Assembly (NCBI RefSeq): GCF_902158555.1
Contig: NZ_CABGGS010000044.1
Location: 186,001 to 250,000, forward strand
DNA length: 64,000 bases
Reading direction: 5' to 3'
DNA from: Klebsiella spallanzanii
GTDB taxonomy: Bacteria; Pseudomonadota; Gammaproteobacteria; Enterobacterales; Enterobacteriaceae
Shown: piece by piece, positions 36,059-46,534 of the stretch
Layout: every line of letters begins with the position of its first letter
Numbering within the stretch: position 1 is the stretch's first letter
Position numbers and translations under genes: made by a program
The notes under the pieces: model-generated
Databases searched by the model: none
Told to the model about the DNA's origin: nothing
The model's input: the letters and a program-made list of their open reading frames with translations, nothing else

Positions 36059-36142
36059 ATGAAGCTGCGCAAAATCCTGAAAAGCATGTTCGAAAACTAC
36101 TGCAAAACCTTCAAAGACGTACCGCCTGGCAGTATGTTCTGA
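36059..36142 (+). CDS. azuC: Small amphipathic protein AzuC
   Basis: A 27-residue open frame, MKLRKILKSMFENYCKTFKD then VPPGSMF, is nearly identical to the 28-residue E. coli AzuC but ends one residue earlier, lacking the terminal Arg. AAGTGGAG precedes the ATG at good spacing. AzuC is a basic amphipathic helix that associates with the inner membrane and in E. coli binds GlpD. The messenger doubles as a regulatory RNA. The gene is too short for common gene finders. Confidence 0.92.
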   Translation: MKLRKILKSMFENYCKTFKDVPPGSMF

Positions 36143-36143
36143 T

Positions 36144-36171
36144 AAAAAAACCTGCTGCGGCAGGTTTTTTT
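36144..36171 (+). terminator. Terminator of azuCR
   Basis: AAAAAAACCTGC-TGCG-GCAGGTTTTTTT begins two bases after the azuC stop codon. Confidence 0.88.
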
Positions 36172-36221
36172 ATATCCCAGGATTTAGGGTACTATTACGC
36201 TCCTGAAAAAAGGAGTAAATA

Positions 36222-36473
36222 ATGTCTCAACATCTCACCGAACATGACGAGCTGGTCTCTGACGTTGTCGCCTGCCAGCTGGTTATCAAACAGATCCTCG
36301 ACGTCATCGATATTATCGCCCCTGTTGAGGTGCGCGAAAAAATGACCACCCAGTTGAAAGCGATTGATTTTGCCAGTCATCCAGCATCAGCCGACCCGGT
36401 GACGCTGCGGGCGGTACAAAAGGCTATTGCATTGATTGAACTGAAGTTCACCCCGCAGGAAGAAGCGCACTAA
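36222..36473 (+). CDS. yecJ: YecJ family protein (DUF2766)
   Basis: The 83-residue protein has AAAGGAG before its [23 protein letters not shown] and VRAVQ-like [19 protein letters not shown] are shared with E. coli YecJ, a small cytosolic protein of unknown role. It keeps its E. coli place beside azuC. A strong terminator follows. Confidence 0.92.
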   Translation: MSQHLTEHDELVSDVVACQLVIKQILDVIDIIAPVEVREKMTTQLKAIDFASHPASADPVTLRAVQKAIALIELKFTPQEEAH

Positions 36474-36516
36474 AAAGATACGCCCCGGTATCGTTGTGAT
36501 GGCGGGGCGTATCTTT
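36474..36516. terminator. Bidirectional terminator between yecJ and the GPH symporter gene
   Basis: AAAGATACGCCCCG...CGGGGCGTATCTTT is a 14-base-pair stem with A and T runs at both ends, between convergent genes. Confidence 0.85.
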
Positions 36517-36518
36517 AA

Positions 36519-38081
36519 CTAATGGGAAACGGCGGTTTGGGCCGTGGTCTCCTGGGTATTTTTGAACAGTTTGCTGTTGCCCCAGCACTCTTCATAACGA
36601 TGACCGACTAAATCTTCAACGATAAGGCGAACGTCCGGTGCGATATCGGCGACTTTACCTCCCGCTTTAATTCGAGCGACCTCCTGTAACACGACCAGGT
36701 GCGCTTTGCGATCCAGCTTCATTTGCTTACTGAATACAATAGCTGCCAGAGCCAGCAGAACCACCCCAGCACAGAACACTACCGCAATAGCGGTTACCGC
36801 GCTTTCCGGCTGCGTATGTGCCTTCGACTGGAATCCGTAGAAGCTGAGGATGGCGCCCATTGAAAAGACGATAATCGAGCGCAGAATTTTCCCGGAGAAG
36901 GTCATCGCCCCTGCATAGATGCCTTCACGGCGACGGCCTGTATAGATTTCATCGACATCAGCTAAAAAGGTGTAAACCGTCCATGGAATGTAGTACACGC
37001 CGCCGGTGCCCAGGCCGAACAGCACCGTAATCCCAAACATCAGTATGGTTGCCAAATGCGCTGGCAGGTGGAAGAACCACAGCGATGTATAGAGCAGTAC
37101 GGCAAAGATAACCACGCTCAGCGCCAGAATATAGGGCTTACTGAATCCTTTCTTCACGCACAGACCGATGAACAGGGCAGTTGATATCAGCTGCAGGATG
37201 GAGTTCAGGCTGTTTAACCCTGCGACCATTGCCGGATCGTGTTGCAGAACGAAGATGACAAAATAAGTAAAGATAGACGCGAACAGCCATTCAGCACCGA
37301 AACCGCAGAGATACATGCCGAGGTGTTTGCGGAAGACGCGCAGATAAAACGTTGAACGCATATCTTTCGCCAGCATAAGCAGAGTATTGAGCAATCCCTT
37401 TTTCTCCCCCGAGCTGATTTCTTCTTCGCGCGGGCGCTCCCAACTGCAATACCACAAGCAGGAGATGGCGACGATAAGGATGACGCCGTAGGTCAGTCCG
37501 GTCAGAAAAAATGGGGTCGCGGATTCCTTACCATAGAGCAGAATAAACTGGCCTGGAATAAACGCTGCCAGGAAGTTGGCCAGCTTGCCGAAGATGGCCT
37601 TGTAACCCGTGAGTTTCGAACGTAGTGAGAAATCGTCAGTCATTTCGGTCGCCAATGTTTCATAGGGGACCATGATCGAGGTATAAATGATTTCAAAGAT
37701 CACGTAGGTACACAGGTAATACCAAAAACCGAGACCTTCTACCCATAGCAGCGGGTAGAACATCATCAGCGGAATGCCGATGAGTAAAAAGAATCGACGA
37801 CGCCCAAAGCGTTTGCCGAGTCGCGTTTTACCAAAGTTATCGGTCAGATAACCCATCAACGGGTTACTGATAGCGTCGATAATACTGGCGACGGAGAAAA
37901 TAAAGGAGGCTTCGATCAGCGTCAGCCCGCAGAACGTTGTATAAAAATAAAGCAGCCATGCCCCGCTGATCGCCAGTGCGCCGCTCCCCAGTAAATTCCC
38001 GCCGCCGTAGGCTAACTGATGGCGTAACAAAATCGGTCTTCCCTGCAGCCCCTGTGAGGCTGAAGCCGTATATCTTGCCAT
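36519..38081 (-). CDS. GPH-family symporter, oligogalacturonide (TogT/RhiT) type, copy 1
   Basis: The 520-residue protein has 12 hydrophobic helices and the GPH/MelB layout. LYFYTTFCGLTLIEASFIF lies near residues 45-63, DAISNPLMGYLTDNFGKTRL near 70-89, GKRFGRRRFF in loop 2-3 and SIMVPYETLATEMTDD near 135-150. It is paralogous to the symporter at 46535. This subgroup carries oligogalacturonides or rhamnogalacturonides across the inner membrane. GGAG precedes the ATG. KdgR-like and CRP-like sites lie just upstream. It is inserted between yecJ and ftnB, which are neighbours in E. coli. Confidence 0.82.
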   Translation of the reverse strand: MARYTASASQGLQGRPILLRHQLAYGGGNLLGSGALAISGAWLLYFYTTFCGLTLIEASFIFSVASIIDAISNPLMGYLTDNFGKTRLGKRFGRRRFFLLIGIPLMMFYPLLWVEGLGFWYYLCTYVIFEIIYTSIMVPYETLATEMTDDFSLRSKLTGYKAIFGKLANFLAAFIPGQFILLYGKESATPFFLTGLTYGVILIVAISCLWYCSWERPREEEISSGEKKGLLNTLLMLAKDMRSTFYLRVFRKHLGMYLCGFGAEWLFASIFTYFVIFVLQHDPAMVAGLNSLNSILQLISTALFIGLCVKKGFSKPYILALSVVIFAVLLYTSLWFFHLPAHLATILMFGITVLFGLGTGGVYYIPWTVYTFLADVDEIYTGRRREGIYAGAMTFSGKILRSIIVFSMGAILSFYGFQSKAHTQPESAVTAIAVVFCAGVVLLALAAIVFSKQMKLDRKAHLVVLQEVARIKAGGKVADIAPDVRLIVEDLVGHRYEECWGNSKLFKNTQETTAQTAVSH

Positions 38082-38106
38082 TAAAATAAACTCCGTGTTT
38101 TAAATT

Positions 38107-38125
38107 TTTGAAACACTGTTTTTAT
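38107..38125. promoter_or_regulatory. Candidate KdgR operator of GPH symporter copy 1
   Basis: TTTGAAACACTGTTTTTAT matches about 16 of 19 positions of the pattern AAWRAAAYRNYRTTTYWTT, including the whole central GAAACACTGTTT. It lies 26-44 bases before the ATG, a typical repressor position. Confidence 0.6.
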
Positions 38126-38143
38126 ATTATCAACCAATGGTTT

Positions 38144-38167
38144 TAAACGTGATCCAGATCACCAATA
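38144..38167. promoter_or_regulatory. CRP site upstream of GPH symporter copy 1
   Basis: The core GTGATCCAGATCAC is a perfect CRP palindrome with AAAC and CAAT flanks, about 74 bases before the symporter ATG. CRP activation plus KdgR repression is the usual logic of pectin genes. The site could also serve the plus-strand small ORF at 38283. Confidence 0.65.
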
Positions 38168-38235
38168 CCCCTCTAAGTCATCTGTCTGAGCTGTAATGAG
38201 ATCTAGTTAAAAGTTTTTAATGCTTTTTAGGAATA

Positions 38236-38256
38236 AAAACGGCGCCGTAGCGCCGA
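38236..38256 (-). terminator. Terminator of ftnB
   Basis: On the minus strand CGGCGC-TACG-GCGCCG is followed by TTTTTATT, about 100 bases after the ftnB stop. Confidence 0.7.
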
Positions 38257-38282
38257 AAAAGATTGGTTGAGGAGGGATTGCT

Positions 38283-38357
38283 GTGAAGATATTGATGGCA
38301 GTTATACGTAGTTTCTGGCGATTTATCCTCGATGGATCTTTACCCGACAAGCGCTAG
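38283..38357 (+). CDS. Possible small protein ORF, 24 residues
   Basis: A GTG codon is preceded at seven bases by a perfect AGGAGG and opens 24 codons ([16 protein letters not shown], then DGSLPDKR) to a TAG that overlaps the ftnB 3' end by four bases on the other strand. The first 16 residues could form a basic amphipathic or short hydrophobic helix, as in AzuC. I know no homolog. It lies in the antisense of the ftnB 3' untranslated region. A TAGTTA -10-like box at 38204 would put the CRP site near -61. Coding status is uncertain. Confidence 0.4.
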   Translation: MKILMAVIRSFWRFILDGSLPDKR

Positions 38358-38857
38358 TTGCGCTGTTTACTGACCAGGTCAAGCAGGTGACGATCGGTCT
38401 GCTGTACGCAAGTTCCTGCTTTATCGGCATTGCGCACTTCATCAAGAATGGTTTCCAGAAGCATACCGTCCTGACGTTGTTCTTTAGCAAGCAGGGTCAG
38501 AAAGCGTACGGTTGAGTCGTCGCTTTGCGCCTTCGCTTCTTCCGTCAGGCCGGAAAGCATGCTGCTGCGCTGCTGATAATCCGCGACGGTTTGACTAAAC
38601 AGATCTTCAAGAGAAGTACATTCAGAACTATAGGTTCCTCCTGCTTTAACCACGGGCCAGGCACCTGATTTTTTCATAAAATCAAAGACCCGCATCATCT
38701 GCGTTACGCTGGATTGCGCACGGTTACGCAGAAAAGTGGCGGTACCGTTCAACCGGCGCTGAGTACACCATTCACTTAAATGTAGATATAAATTTGAAGT
38801 ATGGAACTCAAGATTCATCTGGTTATTCAGTTTTTGAACCATTCCTGGAACGACCAT
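38354..38857 (-). CDS. ftnB: Ferritin-like protein FtnB
   Basis: The 167-residue product starts [18 protein letters not shown], with AAGGA eight bases before; this is the E. coli FtnB length, and the 17-codon longer frame is rejected. The usual EExxH ferroxidase helix motif reads S-S-V-T here ([10 protein letters not shown]), as in E. coli FtnB, so the di-iron centre is incomplete. FtnB has been linked to iron-sulfur cluster repair and virulence in Salmonella rather than storage. It is the divergent neighbour of the arabinose transporter operon. Confidence 0.93.
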   Translation of the reverse strand: MVVPGMVQKLNNQMNLEFHTSNLYLHLSEWCTQRRLNGTATFLRNRAQSSVTQMMRVFDFMKKSGAWPVVKAGGTYSSECTSLEDLFSQTVADYQQRSSMLSGLTEEAKAQSDDSTVRFLTLLAKEQRQDGMLLETILDEVRNADKAGTCVQQTDRHLLDLVSKQRN

Positions 38858-39377
38858 AAAAATATCCTTATTCACCTGGGGGAAGACTTGTGCCCTATCC
38901 TGATTCATCTCTATCAGGGACTGGATGCGGAATTAAAATGTATGAAAAGTTACGCCGAATAATAATATTCAGAGAATAGTTTGCATGCTTTCTAATTAAT
39001 CTCGCGTATCAATGTTTATAGAATAGCGCTACATTTTGATTAAGAAAACTCTCAAGCATTGATATTTACGTTTCGTTACAACATTGGTGTTTATCTTTAT
39101 TTTGATTGATGATTCTAATATTAATTCCTTACATTTTATTTGTATCTATATGATTTAAAAGATTTTTTTTATTGTTTTTTGGCTAATTGTTCGTAGGGGT
39201 ACGAAATACATTTAAAATGATGGTTTAACCTGTAGTGAATTTGATTTGGTACGTTGGGAAACTGCATTGATGCGCCTTTTTATGTTAAGAATTAAGCAAA
39301 GGATAGTGGAAGTTTAAAAAAATGCTGATTTTGTAAAAGCATGACTTCTGGCGAGCAATCTAAAAGAGTTGAAAATG

Positions 39378-39409
39378 AAAACGCGGTGATACTGCGAGCA
39401 CGCGTTTTT
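39378..39409. other. Hairpin with A and T flanks
   Basis: AAAACGCG...CGCGTTTTT flanks a 16-base loop. It could be a weak bidirectional terminator or part of a structured RNA. Confidence 0.45.
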
Positions 39410-39563
39410 GAGAAAGATGAAATAAAAGGTTAGATCTGCTGGATTCTTCTGGCAGCAGTGAGTGGAGGTTCCAGCGCGTAATCCTGTGAAGCACCTTTAC
39501 AGACGCTCGCGCGTTCCACAAGGATAAGTCTGCTGGTGATATAGATGATATTGCTACGGCTGG

Positions 39564-39594
39564 CGCTAATTGTCTGACAATTAGCGTTTTTTTT
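39564..39594 (+). terminator. Orphan plus-strand terminator
   Basis: CGCTAATTG-TCTGA-CAATTAGCG followed by eight T is a textbook terminator. No plus-strand gene lies upstream for more than 1 kb apart from the doubtful small ORF, so some unannotated transcript probably ends here. Confidence 0.8.
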
Positions 39595-39800
39595 ATGTCT
39601 TTTTTCGCTGTTTTTATGTACACAATTACTGTAATTCCGCGATGTGATTGCGCTCTCGTATGGAGAAATAATTTCTGGTTAATACTATTTTAACAACGGC
39701 AGTCATGATTGAGATTTTCCTAATGCCTTGTTTTGCGACCGATTAAAAATTTAAGACTTATTTTTCCCTACATAAAAGCGAATTAAAGCTGGAGTTTACC

Positions 39801-40781
39801 ATGCACAAATTTACTAAAGCGCTGGCGGCGATTGGTCTCGCCGCAGTTATGTCACAATCAGCTATGGCTGAGACGCTTAAGCTGGGTTTTCTGGTGAAGC
39901 AGCCCGAAGAGCCATGGTTTCAAACAGAGTGGAAATTTGCCGATAAGGCCGGTAAAGATTTAGGTTTTGATGTGATTAAAATCGCGGTACCCGACGGCGA
40001 GAAAACGCTGAACGCCATTGATAGCCTGGCGGCCAGTGGAGCTAAGGGATTTGTTATCTGTACCCCGGACCCTAAGTTGGGCGCTGCCATTGTCGCCAAA
40101 GCGCGCGGCTATGATATGAAAGTGATTACCGTTGATGACCAGTTCGTCAACGCGAAAGGTAAACCGATGGATAGCGTACCGCTGGTAATGATGGCGGCCA
40201 GCGAAATCGGCGCGCGTCAAGGCCAGGAGCTGTATAAAGAGATGCAAAAACGCGGTTGGGATGTAAAAGATACCGCAGTTATGGCGATCACTTCTGACGA
40301 ACTGGATACTGCCCGCCGTCGCACCACCGGTTCAATGGATGCTCTGAAAGCCGCCGGTTTCCCGGAGCAACAAATTTATCGCGTACCCACTAAATCGAAT
40401 GACATTCCCGGCGCTTTTGATGCCGGCAACTCCATGCTGGTTCAACATCCTGGCGTCAAACACTGGCTTATCGTTGGCATGAACGATAACACCGTATTGG
40501 GCGGCGTGCGTGCGACAGAAGGTCAGGGCTTTAAAGCAACTGATGTTGTCGGGATCGGTATTAACGGCGTTGATGCCGTGAACGAGCTTTCTAAAGCGCA
40601 GGCGACAGGCTTCTACGGTTCGCTGCTGCCGAGCCCGGATATTCACGGTTATAAAACCAGTGAAATGCTCTACAACTGGGTGACGAAAGACGTTGAACCG
40701 CCGAAATTTACTGCGGTGACCGACGTGGTGCTGATTACCCGCGACAACTTTAAAGAAGAGCTGGCGAAAAAAGGGCTGTAA
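39801..40781 (+). CDS. araF: L-arabinose-binding periplasmic protein
   Basis: The 326-residue precursor starts MHKFTKALAAIGLAAVMSQS and is cleaved after AMA. The mature start ETLKLGFLVKQPEEPWFQTE is near identical to E. coli AraF, three residues longer at its C-terminus in E. coli (GGK missing here). It is a family 2 sugar-binding protein delivering L-arabinose to AraGH. TGGAG precedes the ATG. A hairpin sits directly at the stop codon, a likely way to keep AraF above AraG and AraH. AraC control is expected; araC is not in the window. Confidence 0.95.
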   Translation: MHKFTKALAAIGLAAVMSQSAMAETLKLGFLVKQPEEPWFQTEWKFADKAGKDLGFDVIKIAVPDGEKTLNAIDSLAASGAKGFVICTPDPKLGAAIVAKARGYDMKVITVDDQFVNAKGKPMDSVPLVMMAASEIGARQGQELYKEMQKRGWDVKDTAVMAITSDELDTARRRTTGSMDALKAAGFPEQQIYRVPTKSNDIPGAFDAGNSMLVQHPGVKHWLIVGMNDNTVLGGVRATEGQGFKATDVVGIGINGVDAVNELSKAQATGFYGSLLPSPDIHGYKTSEMLYNWVTKDVEPPKFTAVTDVVLITRDNFKEELAKKGL

Positions 40782-40800
40782 GGCCCTGTTGACCGGGCCT
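40781..40800 (+). other. Intercistronic hairpin araF/araG
   Basis: AGGCCCTGTTGACCGGGCCT is an inverted repeat starting at the last base of the araF stop codon, with no T run. It probably stabilises the araF message or attenuates read-through. Confidence 0.6.
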
Positions 40801-40843
40801 CTCGTATTAAGCGGGAGGCTTAGTCCAGAAAAGCGGAGTCGTT

Positions 40844-42358
40844 ATGCAACAGTCTACCCCTTATCTCTCATTTCGCGGTATTACCATGACTTTCCCGGGC
40901 GTTAAAGCGCTGTCCGATATTAGTTTTGACTGCTATGCCGGACAGGTTCACGCCCTGATGGGAGAAAATGGCGCCGGGAAATCTACTCTGCTGAAAGTAC
41001 TCAGCGGCAACTATATACCGACCGCCGGTAGCCTGCATATCAGCGGCCAGCAGATGGCATTTAACCATACCACCGAAGCGTTGAACGCTGGGGTGGCGAT
41101 TATCTATCAGGAATTGCACCTGATCCCGGAAATGACCGTAGCGGAAAATATCTACCTCGGACAGCTCCCGCACAAAGGTGGGATCGTCAACCGGTCGCTG
41201 CTGAATTATGAAGCTGGCTTGCAGCTTAAACATCTGGGGCTGGATATCGACCCGGAAACGCCGCTGAAATATCTCTCTATTGGCCAATGGCAAATGGTGG
41301 AGATTGCAAAAGCGCTGGCGCGTAACGCCAAAATCATCGCCTTTGATGAGCCAACCAGCTCTTTGTCTGCGCGGGAAATCGAAAACCTGTTCCGGGTTAT
41401 TCGCGAGCTGCGCGAGGAGGGGCGGGTCATTATTTACGTCTCTCACCGTATGGAAGAGATTTTTGCATTAAGCGATGCCATCACCGTCTTCAAAGATGGT
41501 CGCTACGTGCGCACCTTTGACAACATGCAAGAGGTTAACCACGACGCCCTGGTTCAGGCAATGGTCGGGCGTGAATTGGGTGATATTTATGGCTGGAAGC
41601 CGCGTGAGTATGGCAAAGAGCGTCTGCGTCTTGAGCAGGTGAAGGCGCCTGGCGTACGGCAACCTATCACGCTTTCGGTGCGCAGCGGTGAAATCGTCGG
41701 CCTGTTCGGGCTGGTGGGGGCCGGACGCAGCGAGCTGATGAAAGGCTTATTTGGCGGCAGCAGAATAACCGGCGGTCAGGTTTATATCGACGGTGAGGCT
41801 ATCGATATCCGTAAACCCGCTCAGGCGATTCAGGCCGGGATGATGCTGTGTCCGGAAGATCGTAAAGCGGAAGGGATCATTCCTGTCCACTCGGTACGCG
41901 ACAACATCAATATCAGCGCCCGGCGTAAGCATATTCTTGCAGGATGCGTGATTAACAACGCCTGGGAAGCGGAAAACGCTGACCAGCATATCAAATCGCT
42001 CAATATCAAAACGCCGGGCCCAGAGCAGTTGATTATGAACCTCTCTGGTGGCAATCAGCAGAAAGCTATTCTTGGCCGCTGGCTGTCGGAAGAGATGAAA
42101 GTGATCCTGCTTGATGAGCCAACGCGCGGCATTGATGTGGGAGCTAAACATGAAATCTACAACGTTATCTACGCATTAGCGGCATCAGGCGTCGCGGTGG
42201 TATTTGCCTCCAGCGATTTACCCGAAGTCCTCGGCGTTGCCGATCGCATTGTCGTCATGCGTGAGGGGGAAATTGCCGGGGAACTGCTACATGAGCATGC
42301 GAATGAACAGCAGGCATTGAGCCTTGCAATGCCCAAAGTGAGCCAGGCTGTCGCCTGA
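40844..42358 (+). CDS. araG: L-arabinose ABC transporter ATP-binding protein
   Basis: The 504-residue protein has two ABC domains. The first holds [12 protein letters not shown] (about 39-50), [15 protein letters not shown] and [13 protein letters not shown]. The second has a degenerate Walker A ([10 protein letters not shown]), [10 protein letters not shown] and [14 protein letters not shown]. This is the normal sugar ABC pattern, with ATP hydrolysis mainly in the first half. It drives high-affinity arabinose uptake with AraF and AraH. It follows araF by 62 bases. Confidence 0.95.
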   Translation: MQQSTPYLSFRGITMTFPGVKALSDISFDCYAGQVHALMGENGAGKSTLLKVLSGNYIPTAGSLHISGQQMAFNHTTEALNAGVAIIYQELHLIPEMTVAENIYLGQLPHKGGIVNRSLLNYEAGLQLKHLGLDIDPETPLKYLSIGQWQMVEIAKALARNAKIIAFDEPTSSLSAREIENLFRVIRELREEGRVIIYVSHRMEEIFALSDAITVFKDGRYVRTFDNMQEVNHDALVQAMVGRELGDIYGWKPREYGKERLRLEQVKAPGVRQPITLSVRSGEIVGLFGLVGAGRSELMKGLFGGSRITGGQVYIDGEAIDIRKPAQAIQAGMMLCPEDRKAEGIIPVHSVRDNINISARRKHILAGCVINNAWEAENADQHIKSLNIKTPGPEQLIMNLSGGNQQKAILGRWLSEEMKVILLDEPTRGIDVGAKHEIYNVIYALAASGVAVVFASSDLPEVLGVADRIVVMREGEIAGELLHEHANEQQALSLAMPKVSQAVA

Positions 42359-42369
42359 GTAAGGAGTTT

Positions 42370-43353
42370 ATGATGTCATCAGTTACCACTTCAGGTACTA
42401 CCCGGTCAGCTTTCAGCTTCTCCCGTATCTGGGATCAGTTCGGCATGCTGGTTGTTTTCGCGGTGCTGTTTATTGGCTGCGTGATTTTTGTGCCCAATTT
42501 TGCTTCGTTTATTAATATGAAAGGCCTGGGGCTGGCCATTTCTATGTCCGGAATGGTGGCCTGTGGGATGTTGTTTTGCCTGGCATCCGGCGATTTTGAC
42601 CTGTCGGTCGCTTCGGTTATTGCCTGTGCCGGGGTGACCACGGCAGTGGTGATTAACCTGACTGAAAGCATGTGGATTGGTATCGTAGCCGGTCTGCTGC
42701 TCGGCGCGTTGAGCGGGCTGGTAAATGGTTTTGTGATTGCCCGCTTAAAGATTAACGCCCTGATTACCACCCTTGCAACGATGCAAATCGTCCGCGGTCT
42801 GGCCTATATTATCTCTGATGGTAAAGCGGTTGGAATTGAAGATGAGCGCTTCTTTACCCTGGGTTATGCTAACTGGTTTGGCCTGCCTGCGCCTATCTGG
42901 CTGACCGTTGCCTGCCTGATTATCTTTGGTCTATTGCTGAATAAAACGACCTTTGGTCGCAATACCCTGGCAATTGGTGGTAACGAAGAGGCAGCTCGTC
43001 TGGCGGGTGTTCCCGTTGTTCGTACCAAAATTATCATTTTTGTGCTTTCCGGCCTGGTTTCGGCGGCGGCGGGGATTATTCTGGCCTCGCGTATGACCAG
43101 CGGCCAGCCGATGACGTCAATTGGCTATGAGCTGATTGTGATTTCAGCCTGCGTGCTGGGAGGCGTATCGCTGAAGGGGGGGATCGGTAAGATCTCTTAC
43201 GTGGTGGCCGGGATTTTGATTCTCGGGACAGTAGAGAATGCGATGAACTTGCTGAATATTTCGCCGTTCTCACAGTACGTCGTGCGTGGTGTGATTTTGT
43301 TAGCAGCAGTCATCTTTGACCGTTACAAACAAAAAGCGAAACGTACCATTTAA
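42370..43353 (+). CDS. araH: L-arabinose ABC transporter permease
   Basis: The 327-residue protein has about ten hydrophobic segments and matches E. coli AraH almost throughout, including MSGMVACGMLFCLASGDFDL and GGNEEAARLAGVPV. AAGGAG precedes the ATG 11 bases after araG. It forms the membrane path for arabinose. A long hairpin without T run (43384-43412) follows. Confidence 0.95.
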   Translation: MMSSVTTSGTTRSAFSFSRIWDQFGMLVVFAVLFIGCVIFVPNFASFINMKGLGLAISMSGMVACGMLFCLASGDFDLSVASVIACAGVTTAVVINLTESMWIGIVAGLLLGALSGLVNGFVIARLKINALITTLATMQIVRGLAYIISDGKAVGIEDERFFTLGYANWFGLPAPIWLTVACLIIFGLLLNKTTFGRNTLAIGGNEEAARLAGVPVVRTKIIIFVLSGLVSAAAGIILASRMTSGQPMTSIGYELIVISACVLGGVSLKGGIGKISYVVAGILILGTVENAMNLLNISPFSQYVVRGVILLAAVIFDRYKQKAKRTI

Positions 43354-43383
43354 CTCGCCCAACTTTTCAGTTTAATCCTAAAC

Positions 43384-43412
43384 CATCGCCAGCGCCCGTT
43401 GCGCTGGCGATG
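43384..43412 (+). other. Hairpin after araH
   Basis: CATCGCCAGCGC-CCGTT-GCGCTGGCGATG forms a 12-base-pair stem, 31 bases after the araH stop. There is no T run, so it may protect the message end. Confidence 0.6.
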
Positions 43413-43444
43413 ACTATCAAAAATGGCGAGGTTGGTCACACTGT

Positions 43445-43451
43445 CTATACT
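43445..43451 (+). promoter_or_regulatory. Putative sigma-S -10 element of otsBA
   Basis: CTATACT followed by TA is the extended -10 type preferred by RpoS. It is 60 bases before otsB, a known RpoS-dependent operon in E. coli. Confidence 0.5.
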
Positions 43452-43499
43452 TACATGGCTACAATAATTTAACACCCAGCGTGTTGCTGGCCATGATAA

Positions 43500-45714
<2,215 letters not shown>

Positions 45715-45719
45715 GGCAA

Positions 45720-45754
45720 CAAGGGCTAGCGCTTCTCCGGCGCTAGCCCTTTTC
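45720..45754. terminator. Bidirectional terminator between otsA and uspC
   Basis: AAGGGCTAGCGC-TTCTCCG-GCGCTAGCCCTTTT is a 12-base-pair stem. It includes the uspC stop codon. Confidence 0.85.
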
Positions 45755-46171
45755 CAGACAGACCAGCAGCACGTCAACGCCGCTGCTGCCGACAATATCC
45801 TTCGCCGAGCAGGTCGCGCGAGAAAACAGACTCTGGTTGTGGTTACCGCAAATCACCAGATCAACGCGATGCTGCTGGCAAAAATCCTTCACGTGATGAC
45901 CAAGCCCGCCGCTGGCGATGGTCATTTTCTCGATAGGGTAATCGGCGTGGTGGGCCAGCTCGGCCAGAAAACCGCGCGTCTCTTCCTGCATGATTTCTCG
46001 TAAATTCTCCATCATCGGCGCGGCGAACTGGTTATACAGTTCCGGGTCCGTCGCCAGCGTAATCAGGCTGACTTTCGCATTAAACGGACGGGCGATCGAT
46101 ACGGCTTTCTGAATAAGCACCCGGCTTTCCGGGGTTGGCGCAACGGCGACCAGCAGATGTGAGTAGGGCAT
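45743..46171 (-). CDS. uspC: Universal stress protein UspC
   Basis: The 142-residue protein has the UspA fold: HLLVAVAPTPES at the N-terminus, DLVICGNHN near 105 and SRATCSAKDIVGSSGVDVLL at the end. UspC in E. coli scaffolds KdpDE signalling under salt stress and affects motility. It is convergent with otsA, as in E. coli. Upstream, where flhDC begins in E. coli, there is a pectin-type operon here. Confidence 0.94.
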   Translation of the reverse strand: MPYSHLLVAVAPTPESRVLIQKAVSIARPFNAKVSLITLATDPELYNQFAAPMMENLREIMQEETRGFLAELAHHADYPIEKMTIASGGLGHHVKDFCQQHRVDLVICGNHNQSLFSRATCSAKDIVGSSGVDVLLVCLEKG

Positions 46172-46534
46172 CTAGCCTCCTTGAGATACGCAAAATAACC
46201 GTTTTCTATTGTCTTTACTCCGAATCCTTAGTTTCCGCAAGGCTTATTAACGTTTGAAATTACGGGCCATAGACTATTCGCTGACAAACGACTTTGAATG
46301 TCCAGCCTCGATTTTGGTCCGATCTTTTGTATTAAAAGAAACGACGTTTTATAAATAAGTGAAGCGTGTTCTATCACTCTTTGTGTTTTTGCCACGGAAG
46401 GGGTTGGGCTGGCAAAAATGAAAAGGTAACGCCGTTCCCATGTTCTTACTGTAGCCATGTATCAACTCCGTTTTGGCTGAAGCAGTCAAAAAGAGAGTCG
46501 GAGTTCTCTCAAAAAAGACACAGGATTTACGGCG
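46172..46534. other. Intergenic region uspC/GPH symporter copy 2
   Basis: These 363 bases hold divergent promoters and the best KdgR-like operator of the window. No flhDC remnant or insertion sequence was recognised. Confidence 0.55.
46335..46353. promoter_or_regulatory. Candidate KdgR operator of the symporter/GH105 operon
   Basis: AAAGAAACGACGTTTTATA matches 18 of 19 positions of the remembered KdgR pattern AAWRAAAYRNYRTTTYWTT. It lies about 180 bases before the symporter ATG. Confidence 0.65.

Larger units (their letters stand above)
36019..36171 (+). ncRNA. AzuCR dual-function small RNA
   Basis: The transcript predicted from the -10 box to the T run is about 153 nt, close to the 164-nt E. 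coli AzuCR (IsrB). It encodes AzuC and in E. coli also acts by base-pairing to regulate carbon genes. The 5' end is inferred; the 3' end is the strong terminator at 36144-36171. Confidence 0.6.
38858..39800. other. Long AT-rich region between ftnB and araF
   Basis: This 943-base gap has no convincing coding sequence; an 87-codon minus-strand frame at 39360-39623 lacks a ribosome site and runs through two hairpins. It is strongly AT-rich up to about 39350. It then holds a hairpin at 39378-39409 and a strong plus-strand terminator at 39564-39594. The araF promoter follows, with an AraC-like half-site TATGGA at 39659-39664. Confidence 0.6.

Noticed and set aside
39360-39623. An 87-codon minus-strand open frame between ftnB and araF
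   Set aside because: No ribosome site, no recognisable motif, and it runs across a strong plus-strand terminator and another hairpin.
39659-39664. A complete AraC operator pair before araF
   Set aside because: Only one TATGGA half-site could be read with confidence; spacing to a second half-site was not convincing.
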